NCBI GenBank assembly: GCA_030835925.1
Contig: JAURQW010000016.1
Coordinates: 68,731-102,209 of the forward strand
Length of the DNA: 33,479 bases
Source of the DNA: Gammaproteobacteria bacterium
Lineage (GTDB): Bacteria > Pseudomonadota > Gammaproteobacteria > GCA-002705445 > GCA-002716945
Direction of reading: 5' to 3'
In this document: positions 19,275 through 28,562 of the stretch, piece after piece
Numbering within the stretch: position 1 is the stretch's first letter
How the letters are laid out: every line of letters begins with the position of its first letter
Made by a program: the position numbers and the translations under genes
The notes under the pieces: generated by a model
What the model was told of the DNA's origin: nothing
Seen by the model: only the letters and a program-made list of their open reading frames with translations
Database searches by the model: none

Positions 19275-19886
19275 ATGATTATAAAAAATACAGATGTAAC
19301 GATTATTATACTAGCTGGAGGAAAATCTGAGAGAATGAAGGGCCTGGATAAAGGATTACTTCAAATAAATAATGAATATATAATAAAAAAGTTACATGCG
19401 CTTTCGACAAAATATTCTACCAAGGTATATGTGAATGCCAACAGAAATATAGATATATACAAACAAATGGGCTTTAACGTATGGGAAGACATAATATCGG
19501 ATTATCAAGGACCGCTAGCTGGCATGTATACAGCTTTAAAAAACTGCAACACACAATACTTATTGACGCTACCTTGTGATGGACCACTAATAAGTGATAT
19601 ATATTTTATGAGAATGTTAGATAATAATAAGAAGATTGAACTTAGAACTGCCCATAATGGAGACCGATTACAGCCAGTATATTCACTCATATCGAGAGAT
19701 CTATTAGGAAGTTTGAAAAATTATATTGATACTGGACAGAGGAAGATAGATAAGTGGTTTGAATCGTGTAATTTGGAACTGATAGATTTTTCAGATAATA
19801 AAGATATATTCATTAATATAAACAAAGAAACAGACTTGTTAGAATACAAAGAATTAATAGACAAAAATTTTAAGAGTTATGAATGA
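19275..19886 (+). CDS. mobA: Molybdenum cofactor guanylyltransferase (MobA-like)
   Basis: 203 aa; LAGGKSERMKGLDKGL, YQGPLAGMYTAL, TLPCDGPLI, LQPVYSLI. Confidence 0.88.
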   Translation: MIIKNTDVTIIILAGGKSERMKGLDKGLLQINNEYIIKKLHALSTKYSTKVYVNANRNIDIYKQMGFNVWEDIISDYQGPLAGMYTALKNCNTQYLLTLPCDGPLISDIYFMRMLDNNKKIELRTAHNGDRLQPVYSLISRDLLGSLKNYIDTGQRKIDKWFESCNLELIDFSDNKDIFININKETDLLEYKELIDKNFKSYE

Positions 19887-20409
19887 TAATAAAAGAACAG
19901 CTTGGTGCATTACTGGCTCGGGTCATTATCTAAAGGAATCTATAGATTTAATGATTAAGCTTAAAAATGTTGATTTGTTTCTAAGCAAAGCTGGCGAAGA
20001 AGTATTAAAATGGTATAACTATGATCTTAAAGATTTTAGGTCAAAAGGAATTAAAATTTTTAAAGATAATACAGCCAGTGGAGCCCCAGTGAGCTTGCTT
20101 TATGAAGGTGTCTACAAATTAGTAATCATTAGTCCAGCAACTTCTAATACAGTCGCTCAAATGGCATATGGCTTATCAGCAGGATTAGTTACTAATATGT
20201 TTGCTCAGGCTGGAAAATGTAGAGTTAAATCTATTGTATTTGCTTGTGATACTGAGCCAACTGTCATTACACAGGCGCCAAAAAAATCCGTAACTCTTTA
20301 TCCAAGAGAAATTGAACTAGATAATTATGAAAAATTAAAAAAATTTAAAGATGTAGACGTTGTGGATAGTATAGATAAACTCAAAAATTCTATAGAATTA
20401 TCATTATGA
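19879..20409 (+). CDS. Archaeal-type flavoprotein / dihydromethanopterin reductase (DmrB-like)
   Basis: 176 aa flavoprotein; WCITGSGHYLKES, SPATSNTVAQMAYGLSAGLVTNMFAQAGK; 8-nt overlap with mobA; H4MPT gene context. Confidence 0.82.
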   Translation: MNDNKRTAWCITGSGHYLKESIDLMIKLKNVDLFLSKAGEEVLKWYNYDLKDFRSKGIKIFKDNTASGAPVSLLYEGVYKLVIISPATSNTVAQMAYGLSAGLVTNMFAQAGKCRVKSIVFACDTEPTVITQAPKKSVTLYPREIELDNYEKLKKFKDVDVVDSIDKLKNSIELSL

Positions 20410-21791
20410 AAAAAAATATTTTATTTATTACAGGTAAATTAGCAGAAAATAACTTGAAGAAGATTTTGGAGCGTATTGATAATAAAGAATTTGATTATGA
20501 AATAAGAAACCTAAATGTTAATGTGGCTGCATTGTTAACAACAGATATGATTGCTAGAAGAATAGGTGATGTTAAAAAATTTAATAAAGTAATTCTGCCT
20601 GGAAAAGTTAGAGGAGATATTGGTGAGCTATCCAATCAGTTAAATATAGAAATTCAGAGAGGTCCTGAAGAACTGAAAGATCTACCTACAATGTTTGGTG
20701 GTAAGGCTTTAAAATATGACTTATCAAAATATGAAGTCCATATATTTGCAGAGATAACTGATGCTCCAAATATGTCAGTCGAAGAAATTATTAAACAGTC
20801 GAATTACTATAGAGAGAATGGTGCGGATGTAATAGATATAGGATGTCTCCCGAATCAAAAGTTTCCTCATTTATCGGAATCAATTAAAGAATTAAAAAAT
20901 CAGGGATTCTATGTAAGCATAGATTCACATAATGATGATGAACTTATATTGGGTGCGAAGTCAGGAGCTGATTATATGTTAAGTATTAAGTCAGATAATT
21001 TTCATATTCTAGATAAAGTTGACTCCTATCCTATACTGATCCCACAAAACGGTGATATGAAAAGTCTATATGAATGTATAGATAAATGTTTAGAAATGAA
21101 AAGAGTTTTCATTGCAGATCCTATTCTTGATCCAATTAATTATGGTTTCACTGACTCGATCTTAAGATATAAAGAACTTAGGAGCGCATATCCAGATATT
21201 CATATAATGATGGGGACGGGCAATGTGACAGAGCTTACTCATGCGGACACCACAGGTATTACAATGACGTTAATGGGGATTATTTCTGAACTAAAAATTA
21301 ACCATATTTTGACAACGGAAGTAAGTAATCACTGTAGATCAGTTATTAAAGAAAATGATATTGCTAGGCGCATCATACTAGCTGCTAGCGAAAATAATAC
21401 GACACCAAAGCATATAGACTCAGCTCTTTTAACCACACATAGCTCAGAATCTTCCAAGTATTCTCATAAAGAAATTAAAGATCTAGCTAATAATGTTAGA
21501 GATAAAAATTATAGGATTATGTTGTCTGAAGACGGGATTCATCTATTTAATAAAAATGGAATTGAAATTGCTAAAGACCCATATGATTTATATGAATTCA
21601 TTGATGTTGAAGGTGATATAGGACATGCATTTTATCTTGGCTTGGAATTAGCTCGGGCGCAGATTGCTTATCAATTAGGCAAAGAATATGAGCAAGACGA
21701 GGAGTTAAAATGGGGATGTTTAGTAGATCATGAAATTGATGATAAACTAACTTTCAAACAAACAAGTTCAACATATAAGAAGAAAAGATGA
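20406..21791 (+). CDS. Dihydropteroate synthase-related protein of H4MPT biosynthesis
   Basis: 461 aa; N-terminal extension plus TIM-barrel DHPS-like half (GADVIDIGCLPNQKFPHLSESIKELKNQGFYVSIDS…, MMGTGNVTELTHADTTGI). Confidence 0.85.
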   Translation: MKKNILFITGKLAENNLKKILERIDNKEFDYEIRNLNVNVAALLTTDMIARRIGDVKKFNKVILPGKVRGDIGELSNQLNIEIQRGPEELKDLPTMFGGKALKYDLSKYEVHIFAEITDAPNMSVEEIIKQSNYYRENGADVIDIGCLPNQKFPHLSESIKELKNQGFYVSIDSHNDDELILGAKSGADYMLSIKSDNFHILDKVDSYPILIPQNGDMKSLYECIDKCLEMKRVFIADPILDPINYGFTDSILRYKELRSAYPDIHIMMGTGNVTELTHADTTGITMTLMGIISELKINHILTTEVSNHCRSVIKENDIARRIILAASENNTTPKHIDSALLTTHSSESSKYSHKEIKDLANNVRDKNYRIMLSEDGIHLFNKNGIEIAKDPYDLYEFIDVEGDIGHAFYLGLELARAQIAYQLGKEYEQDEELKWGCLVDHEIDDKLTFKQTSSTYKKKR

Positions 21792-22366
21792 TACATGAAG
21801 TAATAGTTACAACCATTTCTAATAAAGGCATAGTCCATATAGCTCCAATGGGGATAAGATTCATTGACAAGCAAGTTATCATATCACCATTCAAGCCATC
21901 CACAACCTTAAATAATATTATAGAAAATAATATAGCAACAATAAATTTTATAGATGATGTTAGAGTGTTTGCAGGTATAGTATCCCGACATAAGAAAGAT
22001 TGGGAATTATCTGCTAGGACTGATTTAGAAATAGTACCGAATTTAACTCTAACAAATACTTTCTATAATGTAGCTGTGAGTGAATACCAAGAAGATGATA
22101 AGCGTCCAAATATCATATGTGATATAAAAAATTCCGAGATAATTAAACCTTTCTTAGGTTTTAATAGAGCTCAGTTCTCTGTTATCGAAGCCGCAGTTCT
22201 GCTGAGTAGACTAGGAATGATCTCTATGGAGAAGATTGATAGAGAAATTGAATATCTTAAAATTGGTATTGATAAAACTGCAGGACCTAATGAATTAGAA
22301 GCCTGGAGATGGATACAAGACAAGATACTTAGCTATAAAAAAGATTTGAAGATCCCAAATGACTAG
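21788..22366 (+). CDS. DUF447-family protein
   Basis: 192 aa; EVIVTTISNKGIVHIAPMGIRF N-terminus typical of DUF447; H4MPT context; 4-nt overlap with upstream CDS. Confidence 0.8.
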   Translation: MIHEVIVTTISNKGIVHIAPMGIRFIDKQVIISPFKPSTTLNNIIENNIATINFIDDVRVFAGIVSRHKKDWELSARTDLEIVPNLTLTNTFYNVAVSEYQEDDKRPNIICDIKNSEIIKPFLGFNRAQFSVIEAAVLLSRLGMISMEKIDREIEYLKIGIDKTAGPNELEAWRWIQDKILSYKKDLKIPND

Positions 22367-23036
22367 ATTTCTCGCAAGTATTAAAAATATCGAAGAAGCA
22401 AAAAGAATATTATTTTCAAATATTGATATAATTGATTTTAAAAATGTTAATGATGGCGCATTGGGCTTCGTTGGGGTCGAAATTATTAACCAAGGAAGGA
22501 AAATACTAAAAGATCATATAATCAGTGTAACAATGGGTAATGATCTTAATCCTAATAATGAAAGTCTGATTAATAATATAAATTCTGTTGTAAAAAATAG
22601 AATAGAATATATTAAAATCGGTATGTTTGATATTTCTATGTTACATGAGCATAAAAATCTTTTGGACAATATTGATTTTTCTAATACCAAGCCTATTTGT
22701 GTTGTATTTGCAGATCAAGATTTTGACTTATCATTGATACAGAAAATTATAGATATAGGTTACAAGGGAGTTATGATTGACACATGTCATAAGAATGGTA
22801 AATCAATACTAGACTTAATTAACAAAGATATTATTACTAAGTTTATAAAAATAGTAAAAGACAACAATGTAATATGTGGTTTATCTGGATCTTTAAAACT
22901 TCATCATATTAAAGAGTTAAAAGATCTAGATGTTAATTTCTTAGGTTTTAGGGGTGAGTTATGCTCCAAATCAACAGGAAGAGATTTTATTAATATTAGT
23001 CAAGTTGAAAAAGTATCTTGTGAAATTAAAAGTTAA
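22359..23036 (+). CDS. mfnB: (5-formylfuran-3-yl)methyl phosphate synthase
   Basis: 225 aa; IIDFKNVNDGALGF and MIDTCHKNGKSILDL (two lysine motifs), LSGSLKLHHIKEL. Confidence 0.88.
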   Translation: MTRFLASIKNIEEAKRILFSNIDIIDFKNVNDGALGFVGVEIINQGRKILKDHIISVTMGNDLNPNNESLINNINSVVKNRIEYIKIGMFDISMLHEHKNLLDNIDFSNTKPICVVFADQDFDLSLIQKIIDIGYKGVMIDTCHKNGKSILDLINKDIITKFIKIVKDNNVICGLSGSLKLHHIKELKDLDVNFLGFRGELCSKSTGRDFINISQVEKVSCEIKS

Positions 23037-24379
23037 TTCTCAAATATTTTTAAAAGGGGTTTAATTTTATCAAATGTCTCTTTATATTCAGACTCTACTT
23101 CTGAATCATAAACAATCCCTCCTCCACCCCAAAAAAAAAGCTTATCATTAGTTGCAGCTACAGTCCTGATTGCAATATTTAAATCAGTATTACCGTTAGA
23201 GCTAATATAGCCAATTGATCCACAGTAAATTCCTCTGTTATCTGGCTCTAGTTCATTAATAATCTGCATTGCTCTAATCTTAGGCGCACCTGTGATAGAA
23301 CCACCTGGGAAACACCCTTTAATTAATTTAAAAATATCACTAGTATCTGGTATTTTTCCTTGAACAGTGCTGACCAAATGATGAACATTTGCAAAAGTTT
23401 CAATATCAAACAATTTTGTAACCTTTACTGAACCAAATTCACAATTCTTACCAAGATCATTGCGCAATAGATCTACTATCATAAGATTTTCAGCTTTTTC
23501 TTTATATGATGATGCTAACTCTTCTAATGCCCTATTATTCATCTCTTTATCTTGTGAAACCGGTCTTGTTCCTTTAATTGGTTTCGTCTCAACAATTTCA
23601 TTATCATAAGACAAAAATCTTTCCGGGGAAAAACTCATGATGTTAATAAAAGGCATTTTAATATAGGCCGAGTATGGAGCTGAATATGTTGGTGATATTT
23701 TATTATAAATATCCCAAGTATCGCCAGAATAATTTAATGAGAACCTTTGTGAAAAATTTATTTGATAACAGTCTCCATTCTTAATATATGACTGGATCTT
23801 ATTAAATTTTTTTTCATATTCATTATATGTTAAATTAGAAATACAATTCGAATCTATAGAATAACTATTAGGCTCGTATCTTTTAAAATTTTTATTTTCC
23901 AATAGTTTTTTAATTGTACTAATAAGGTTGTTTTCTTGTTTGTATACTAAATTTATTTCTTTCTCTAAATGGTCAACTATAATAGCCCAATCATATATAC
24001 CAAATGCCATCAGCGGCATATCAAGATCTGTATTTTTTATGTTTATACCTTCATAAGTGTTCCCTAAATCATATGAGATATAGCCTATTGCGCCACCAGT
24101 GAAGGGTAAGTCAGGGATATTAGAATCATAATCTTTCATTATCTTCGCTAAAATATCAATAGGGTCATCATGGTATTCTGATTTAATATCATTAGACTCA
24201 ACAATAGTTTTATTTATATAAGAATAGATTTTTTGTATAGGCGAGCAAGTGATAATGTCGTATCTCTGATTTTTGAATGTTTTATGATTACTACATAAAT
24301 AAACCGCCCATTCATAATCTTTTATAAAAGAAAATATATCTTTTGAGTCATTATCATAGTTGTAAGTTATCTTATTCAT
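23033..24379 (-). CDS. pabB: Aminodeoxychorismate synthase component I-like (PabB)
   Basis: Chorismate-binding motifs IKGTRPVSQDKEMNNRALEEL, LMIVDLLRNDLGKNCEFGSVKV, FPGGSITGAPKIRAMQII. Probable start at the internal ATG 24379, overlapping the upstream stop; the ORF track extends to 24436. Confidence 0.9.
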   Translation of the reverse strand: MNKITYNYDNDSKDIFSFIKDYEWAVYLCSNHKTFKNQRYDIITCSPIQKIYSYINKTIVESNDIKSEYHDDPIDILAKIMKDYDSNIPDLPFTGGAIGYISYDLGNTYEGINIKNTDLDMPLMAFGIYDWAIIVDHLEKEINLVYKQENNLISTIKKLLENKNFKRYEPNSYSIDSNCISNLTYNEYEKKFNKIQSYIKNGDCYQINFSQRFSLNYSGDTWDIYNKISPTYSAPYSAYIKMPFINIMSFSPERFLSYDNEIVETKPIKGTRPVSQDKEMNNRALEELASSYKEKAENLMIVDLLRNDLGKNCEFGSVKVTKLFDIETFANVHHLVSTVQGKIPDTSDIFKLIKGCFPGGSITGAPKIRAMQIINELEPDNRGIYCGSIGYISSNGNTDLNIAIRTVAATNDKLFFWGGGGIVYDSEVESEYKETFDKIKPLLKIFEN

Positions 24380-25421
24380 AGGATTTTTTAAGTAATAGAG
24401 ACAATAAGAAAGATGGCGCGGTATTTGATAAACCATCTATATTATTCCTAAATGAATTATTTAATGTTTTTTCTAAATCTGTATAATGCCACTTATTCTT
24501 GTTACATATTTTTTTTATTATTTTCTCTCCTATTCCCATCCCCACAAAATGCAGGTTTTTTATATCCTTAAAATTTTTATTTATATGGTAGTTGATAGTA
24601 TAACTTATTTGATTGAAATGTTCTGTCATGATTTTCTTCGAGAGACTTATAATTAATTTCTTTTGATTATTGGTATAATCCATACCGAATATACGTGATA
24701 TCCTTTTTAGACTATTAATTTCTGATTTAGACCTACCGTCTGCTGTCTCGCTATAGTCATCTTTAGGGGATATGATGCCAAGCACTCTATAGATATCTCC
24801 CATGGTCGCATAATATTCTGGTATCAAAGGGTAAGTCTGAGCATTAAATCTAATTTGCTTCGAAACTGAAAAAATAGGGGTCCTCAATACCCCAGAATAC
24901 AAAAGTTCTGAACTTAGTAAGCCTGTATAATCATCAACTCTTTTGTTTATACACCTAGAGTTTTTTAATAGAATAAAATCTGTAGTAGTAGATCCAAGAT
25001 CTATAGCAATTGCATTTTTTTTTATAAGGCCCAGATACTTAGCTATTATGTGCCAATTCATAGAAGCGATATGTTTATGGTTCTTGTATTCACTAATTGG
25101 CAAAATATCATCCTTCCACGAATAAATAGAATTATTCATCTTTTTTCTATTGAATAAAGATAATATTTTTTCAACCCCATGTTTTCTGTCAATGAATATA
25201 TCGCACATTTCTCCAGACATGCTGATCGCGTTATTGATGATATATTTTTTACTATAGGTTTTATACATATCATCTATCACTGTTTTTAGTGGAGATAAAC
25301 TTTTCCATAATCTCAAAGGTAAAATCTTAGAGGATAATATCAGGGAGTTCTCTTTTATAATTGTATATTTAGTATGAGCACCTCCTATATCCCACCCAAT
25401 GTATAAGTTTTTTTTATTCAT
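24372..25421 (-). CDS. Hydantoinase/oxoprolinase-like ASKHA protein, MfnF-like
   Basis: 349 aa; GWDIGGAHTKYTI, AIDLGSTTTDFILL, GVLRTPIFSV; H4MPT/methylofuran context. Confidence 0.75.
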   Translation of the reverse strand: MNKKNLYIGWDIGGAHTKYTIIKENSLILSSKILPLRLWKSLSPLKTVIDDMYKTYSKKYIINNAISMSGEMCDIFIDRKHGVEKILSLFNRKKMNNSIYSWKDDILPISEYKNHKHIASMNWHIIAKYLGLIKKNAIAIDLGSTTTDFILLKNSRCINKRVDDYTGLLSSELLYSGVLRTPIFSVSKQIRFNAQTYPLIPEYYATMGDIYRVLGIISPKDDYSETADGRSKSEINSLKRISRIFGMDYTNNQKKLIISLSKKIMTEHFNQISYTINYHINKNFKDIKNLHFVGMGIGEKIIKKICNKNKWHYTDLEKTLNNSFRNNIDGLSNTAPSFLLSLLLKKSYE

Positions 25422-26364
25422 TATTTGATAAACAATACTCTCTACTTGTGATTACATTTTTAATATATTTATGATTGACCAATAAATCAATTATATTACA
25501 ACCTATTGTTTTATATACACCAACATAAGAAGTTGTTAATCTAGTATTTACCTCAACAATATATATGTCATTTTTTTTCAACAAAATATCTATACCAATA
25601 AATCCGAATAACCCTGGTAAAGAATTATGCACCTCAGAGATAATTGATAAAATCCTTGAATATAGTATTTTATTTACATTAATAGATAAACATTTAAGTT
25701 TAATCATGTTTTTTTCAATAACAGTATGTTGTCGATTAATTGTTAGCAATCTATAATTAGATTTAGCAAAAAAGATTGATAAACTATAGCTGTCTCCTTT
25801 TATTAGAGGTTGAATAACTCTGTCTTTGGCATAGTGCTTGCTCAAATCAGACTTATCAGTAACTCTAACATATGAACACCCTGCGCCATACCTGTCTTTT
25901 ATAATACATTTATTAGATAAAATTTTAGAATTAATATTGTCACATGTTGGAATAACTGGAATTGAGTATTTATGTAAGTATTTATAAAATAATAATTTAT
26001 CGGAACATGTTTTTATAGTTTCAGAATTAGAGATGATTTTTTTAATGTTATTTTTTTCTAAAAATTTAACATAACTTAATAAATTCGAATTAGTTTCTGG
26101 AAGAATTGGAAGAACATAATCATACTCTTTAATTAAACTAAGGTCATACAAATCTTTATCAGCATGTATGACTATAGCTTTATCTGAGTATAAATCTTTA
26201 AGTCTATAATCTAGAAAATAGTTACAGTCAAAGCTTTTTGACCTATCACAACTCTCAATAAGTGTTGATAACATCATTCTGGCTTCTAACATAAGATCAG
26301 AACTTAGATCTTCATTTAGAAGACCTCCTCCTGTAAAATATTCATATATTAATATCTTTTTCAT
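25414..26364 (-). CDS. ATP-grasp ligase, MfnD-like
   Basis: 316 aa; YEYFTGGGLLNEDLSSDLMLEARMMLSTLI, IKDRYGAGC, FGFIGIDILLKKNDIYIVEVNTRLTTSYVG. Confidence 0.75.
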   Translation of the reverse strand: MKKILIYEYFTGGGLLNEDLSSDLMLEARMMLSTLIESCDRSKSFDCNYFLDYRLKDLYSDKAIVIHADKDLYDLSLIKEYDYVLPILPETNSNLLSYVKFLEKNNIKKIISNSETIKTCSDKLLFYKYLHKYSIPVIPTCDNINSKILSNKCIIKDRYGAGCSYVRVTDKSDLSKHYAKDRVIQPLIKGDSYSLSIFFAKSNYRLLTINRQHTVIEKNMIKLKCLSINVNKILYSRILSIISEVHNSLPGLFGFIGIDILLKKNDIYIVEVNTRLTTSYVGVYKTIGCNIIDLLVNHKYIKNVITSREYCLSNNE

Positions 26365-26367
26365 ATT

Positions 26368-27051
26368 ATGGACATAATTCCTGTTTTAGACATATTAAAT
26401 AATAAAGTAGTTAAAGCCATTAAGGGTGATAGAGCTAAGTATAAGTCTATCGACTCTAGGCTATATAATAGCATAGAGCCAATAGAGATAATAAAGCAGT
26501 TATCGAAAAGATATGCTCCACATATATTGTATATAGCCGATTTAGATGCAATTTCTAATAATAAGGTTAATCATGAATTATTTAATAAAATATTACATAT
26601 ATTTCCTAAAATAGATTTTTGGATAGATACGGGAATGAACAAAATAAACCTTGTGAAAAAATATAAAAACTATACTCCTATATTCTGTAGTGAAAATTCT
26701 AAAGGTTTTGATTTAGTCTCATCTAAAAATAATAAATATATATGTTCTTTGGACTTTAAAAATTCTTTTCTAGGAACAAAACCTATATACAAACATAAAA
26801 GATATTTACCCAATAAGATTATTATTATGGATTTATTGCAAGTTGGCTCAGTAAATAATTTGAATTATAAAATTGCAAAAAAAATTATCAAGAATGATAA
26901 GAAAGATTATTATATAGCTGGAGGAGTTAAAAAAGTTTTGGATATTAGGAAAGCCAGGCAAATTGGAGCAAAAGGGGTACTCGTATCATCAATACTTCAT
27001 AGGAGTAAATTGACAAGGTTGTTCATACAAAAAGAAAAAACCAGCCTATAA
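26368..27051 (+). CDS. HisA-like TIM-barrel protein of the H4MPT gene set
   Basis: 227 aa; IIPVLDILNNKVVKAIKGD, YICSLDFKN, YYIAGGVKKVLDIRKARQIGAKGVLVSSILH. Confidence 0.8.
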   Translation: MDIIPVLDILNNKVVKAIKGDRAKYKSIDSRLYNSIEPIEIIKQLSKRYAPHILYIADLDAISNNKVNHELFNKILHIFPKIDFWIDTGMNKINLVKKYKNYTPIFCSENSKGFDLVSSKNNKYICSLDFKNSFLGTKPIYKHKRYLPNKIIIMDLLQVGSVNNLNYKIAKKIIKNDKKDYYIAGGVKKVLDIRKARQIGAKGVLVSSILHRSKLTRLFIQKEKTSL

Positions 27052-27063
27052 ATAGACTGGTTT
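27029..27063 (-). terminator. Rho-independent terminator of fae
   Basis: Minus strand AAACCAG-TCTATTTATAG-GCTGGTTTTTTCTTTTT: 7-bp stem, extendable through CTAT/ATAG, followed by a U tract. Overlaps the 3' end of the convergent HisA-like CDS. Confidence 0.8.
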
Positions 27064-27088
27064 GATCAAAAGTTGAATAACTACCTGC

Positions 27089-27610
27089 TTACGCTTGTCC
27101 TGAGAAAGGATGTTGTTTAGCATCTGCACTAGCAACCACTTCATCAGCTGTTGGCGAACCAGACACTGCTCTTGAAATAGCTTCTTTAACTGCTTTGTAG
27201 TTATACTCATAGATTCTTCCGTCATCATTAGCATCCCAATGAATGAAAACACCTACGCAAATAAATACATCATTAGCTTCAGCTGCTGGGATTGTTCCAT
27301 CTTTTACACTATCAGCAACTGCCATAGATACGGCTGCTTGTGCTGGACCGAACATTTGCACAGCTTGTTTAGCTCCTTTAATTGTAACTTTGTTGAACAT
27401 TACAGTTGCTGGTTTTACCATTAGGTTTGGTTGAGAAACCGCTAAAAGTGATGTGAAACCATCTTTGTTATTACATAATGTATTACAAAATGCATCTTCA
27501 ACAGCTGAACCGCGAGGACCCATAATTAAGTCAATATGAGCAATCTCGTTATCGCCGCCTTCTGTTACAACTAGGCTTTCACCAGTTAGTACTTTATCAA
27601 TTACTGCCAT
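27089..27610 (-). CDS. fae: Formaldehyde-activating enzyme
   Basis: 173 aa; [81 protein letters not shown]. Confidence 0.97.
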   Translation of the reverse strand: MAVIDKVLTGESLVVTEGGDNEIAHIDLIMGPRGSAVEDAFCNTLCNNKDGFTSLLAVSQPNLMVKPATVMFNKVTIKGAKQAVQMFGPAQAAVSMAVADSVKDGTIPAAEANDVFICVGVFIHWDANDDGRIYEYNYKAVKEAISRAVSGSPTADEVVASADAKQHPFSGQA

Positions 27611-27677
27611 TTGTTATCTCCTGTTTTATTAAATGAGAAATACTTTTTACCATCTTTAAAACAAAGATAGATGATTA

Positions 27678-28556
27678 TTAGTTATTACCTGAAATCTTGT
27701 AAATCATCAGGCTAGCTACTAATAAATCTGCGGTAGTTCCCGGGTTAATTCCTTTTTTCTTATATTCATAATCCAAATTATTAAGCGCTTTTGCGAGATA
27801 ATCAGGATCATATTCCCTGTCTAGTATTTTTAGCAAATCATGGGCATTATTACTAGTCTTTTTTGCTATTTTATCACCAAATTTACGAGAAATATGAGAA
27901 TCTGGTATTTTAGCAAGAATTTCTATAAACAATAACGATAATGATATATCCAATGACTCATACCTTTGATTAAGAAATTCCAACTTAGGTATAATAAAAT
28001 CAAAGATGTCACTAAAGTTATGAGAATATTGGTATGAAATCCTATCATATTCTTGAGAATAATCCATTATTTCTTTAATACTAGCATTTGGATATGATGC
28101 AGTATCATACATATCTGTATCTCCTAGCCCTCCTGGCGACGAGATATTGATGGCAGCACATAAATCATGAGTATCCTTGATCGATGTGGTAGCTAGTGTT
28201 TTTTTGATACCCTCTCTAAGGTCTAAAAGATTAAAATCAATATATGATTGAATAACTGGAGCACAAAGAAGAATTATGCCTAGATTTGTGTTCACATTTA
28301 TCTGCGCCCGAGTAACCTTTACAGATTCAAGAATTCTTTTTCCAAAAGAATGATTTTGATTAAATAACTCTTTCGAACTAAGGATAGCGCTATCCAAATA
28401 ATCTTGTGCTTTTGTATCTTTATGAGATGAAAGCAAGTTCACGTTTCCAGGTTTGATTAGTTCAATATCTTTTTTGCAAGAAAAGAGGTATGCGGTCTTT
28501 AGATCATCAATAGAATGTTTATCTTTGTCTATGAAAAAGTTAGCTTGATGGGTCAT
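27678..28556 (-). CDS. Triphosphoribosyl-dephospho-CoA synthase (CitG)-like protein
   Basis: 292 aa; IELIKPGNVNLLSSHKDTKAQDYLDSA, LGIILLCAPVIQS, SSPGGLGDTDMYD, PDSHISRKFG, NPGTTADLLVASLM. Confidence 0.8.
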   Translation of the reverse strand: MTHQANFFIDKDKHSIDDLKTAYLFSCKKDIELIKPGNVNLLSSHKDTKAQDYLDSAILSSKELFNQNHSFGKRILESVKVTRAQINVNTNLGIILLCAPVIQSYIDFNLLDLREGIKKTLATTSIKDTHDLCAAINISSPGGLGDTDMYDTASYPNASIKEIMDYSQEYDRISYQYSHNFSDIFDFIIPKLEFLNQRYESLDISLSLLFIEILAKIPDSHISRKFGDKIAKKTSNNAHDLLKILDREYDPDYLAKALNNLDYEYKKKGINPGTTADLLVASLMIYKISGNN

Positions 28557-28562
28557 GTATTA

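Noticed and set aside
27046-27434. Short ORFs overlapping fae on both strands
   Set aside because: Fae is unmistakable in its own frame; the others lack domain features and are shadows.
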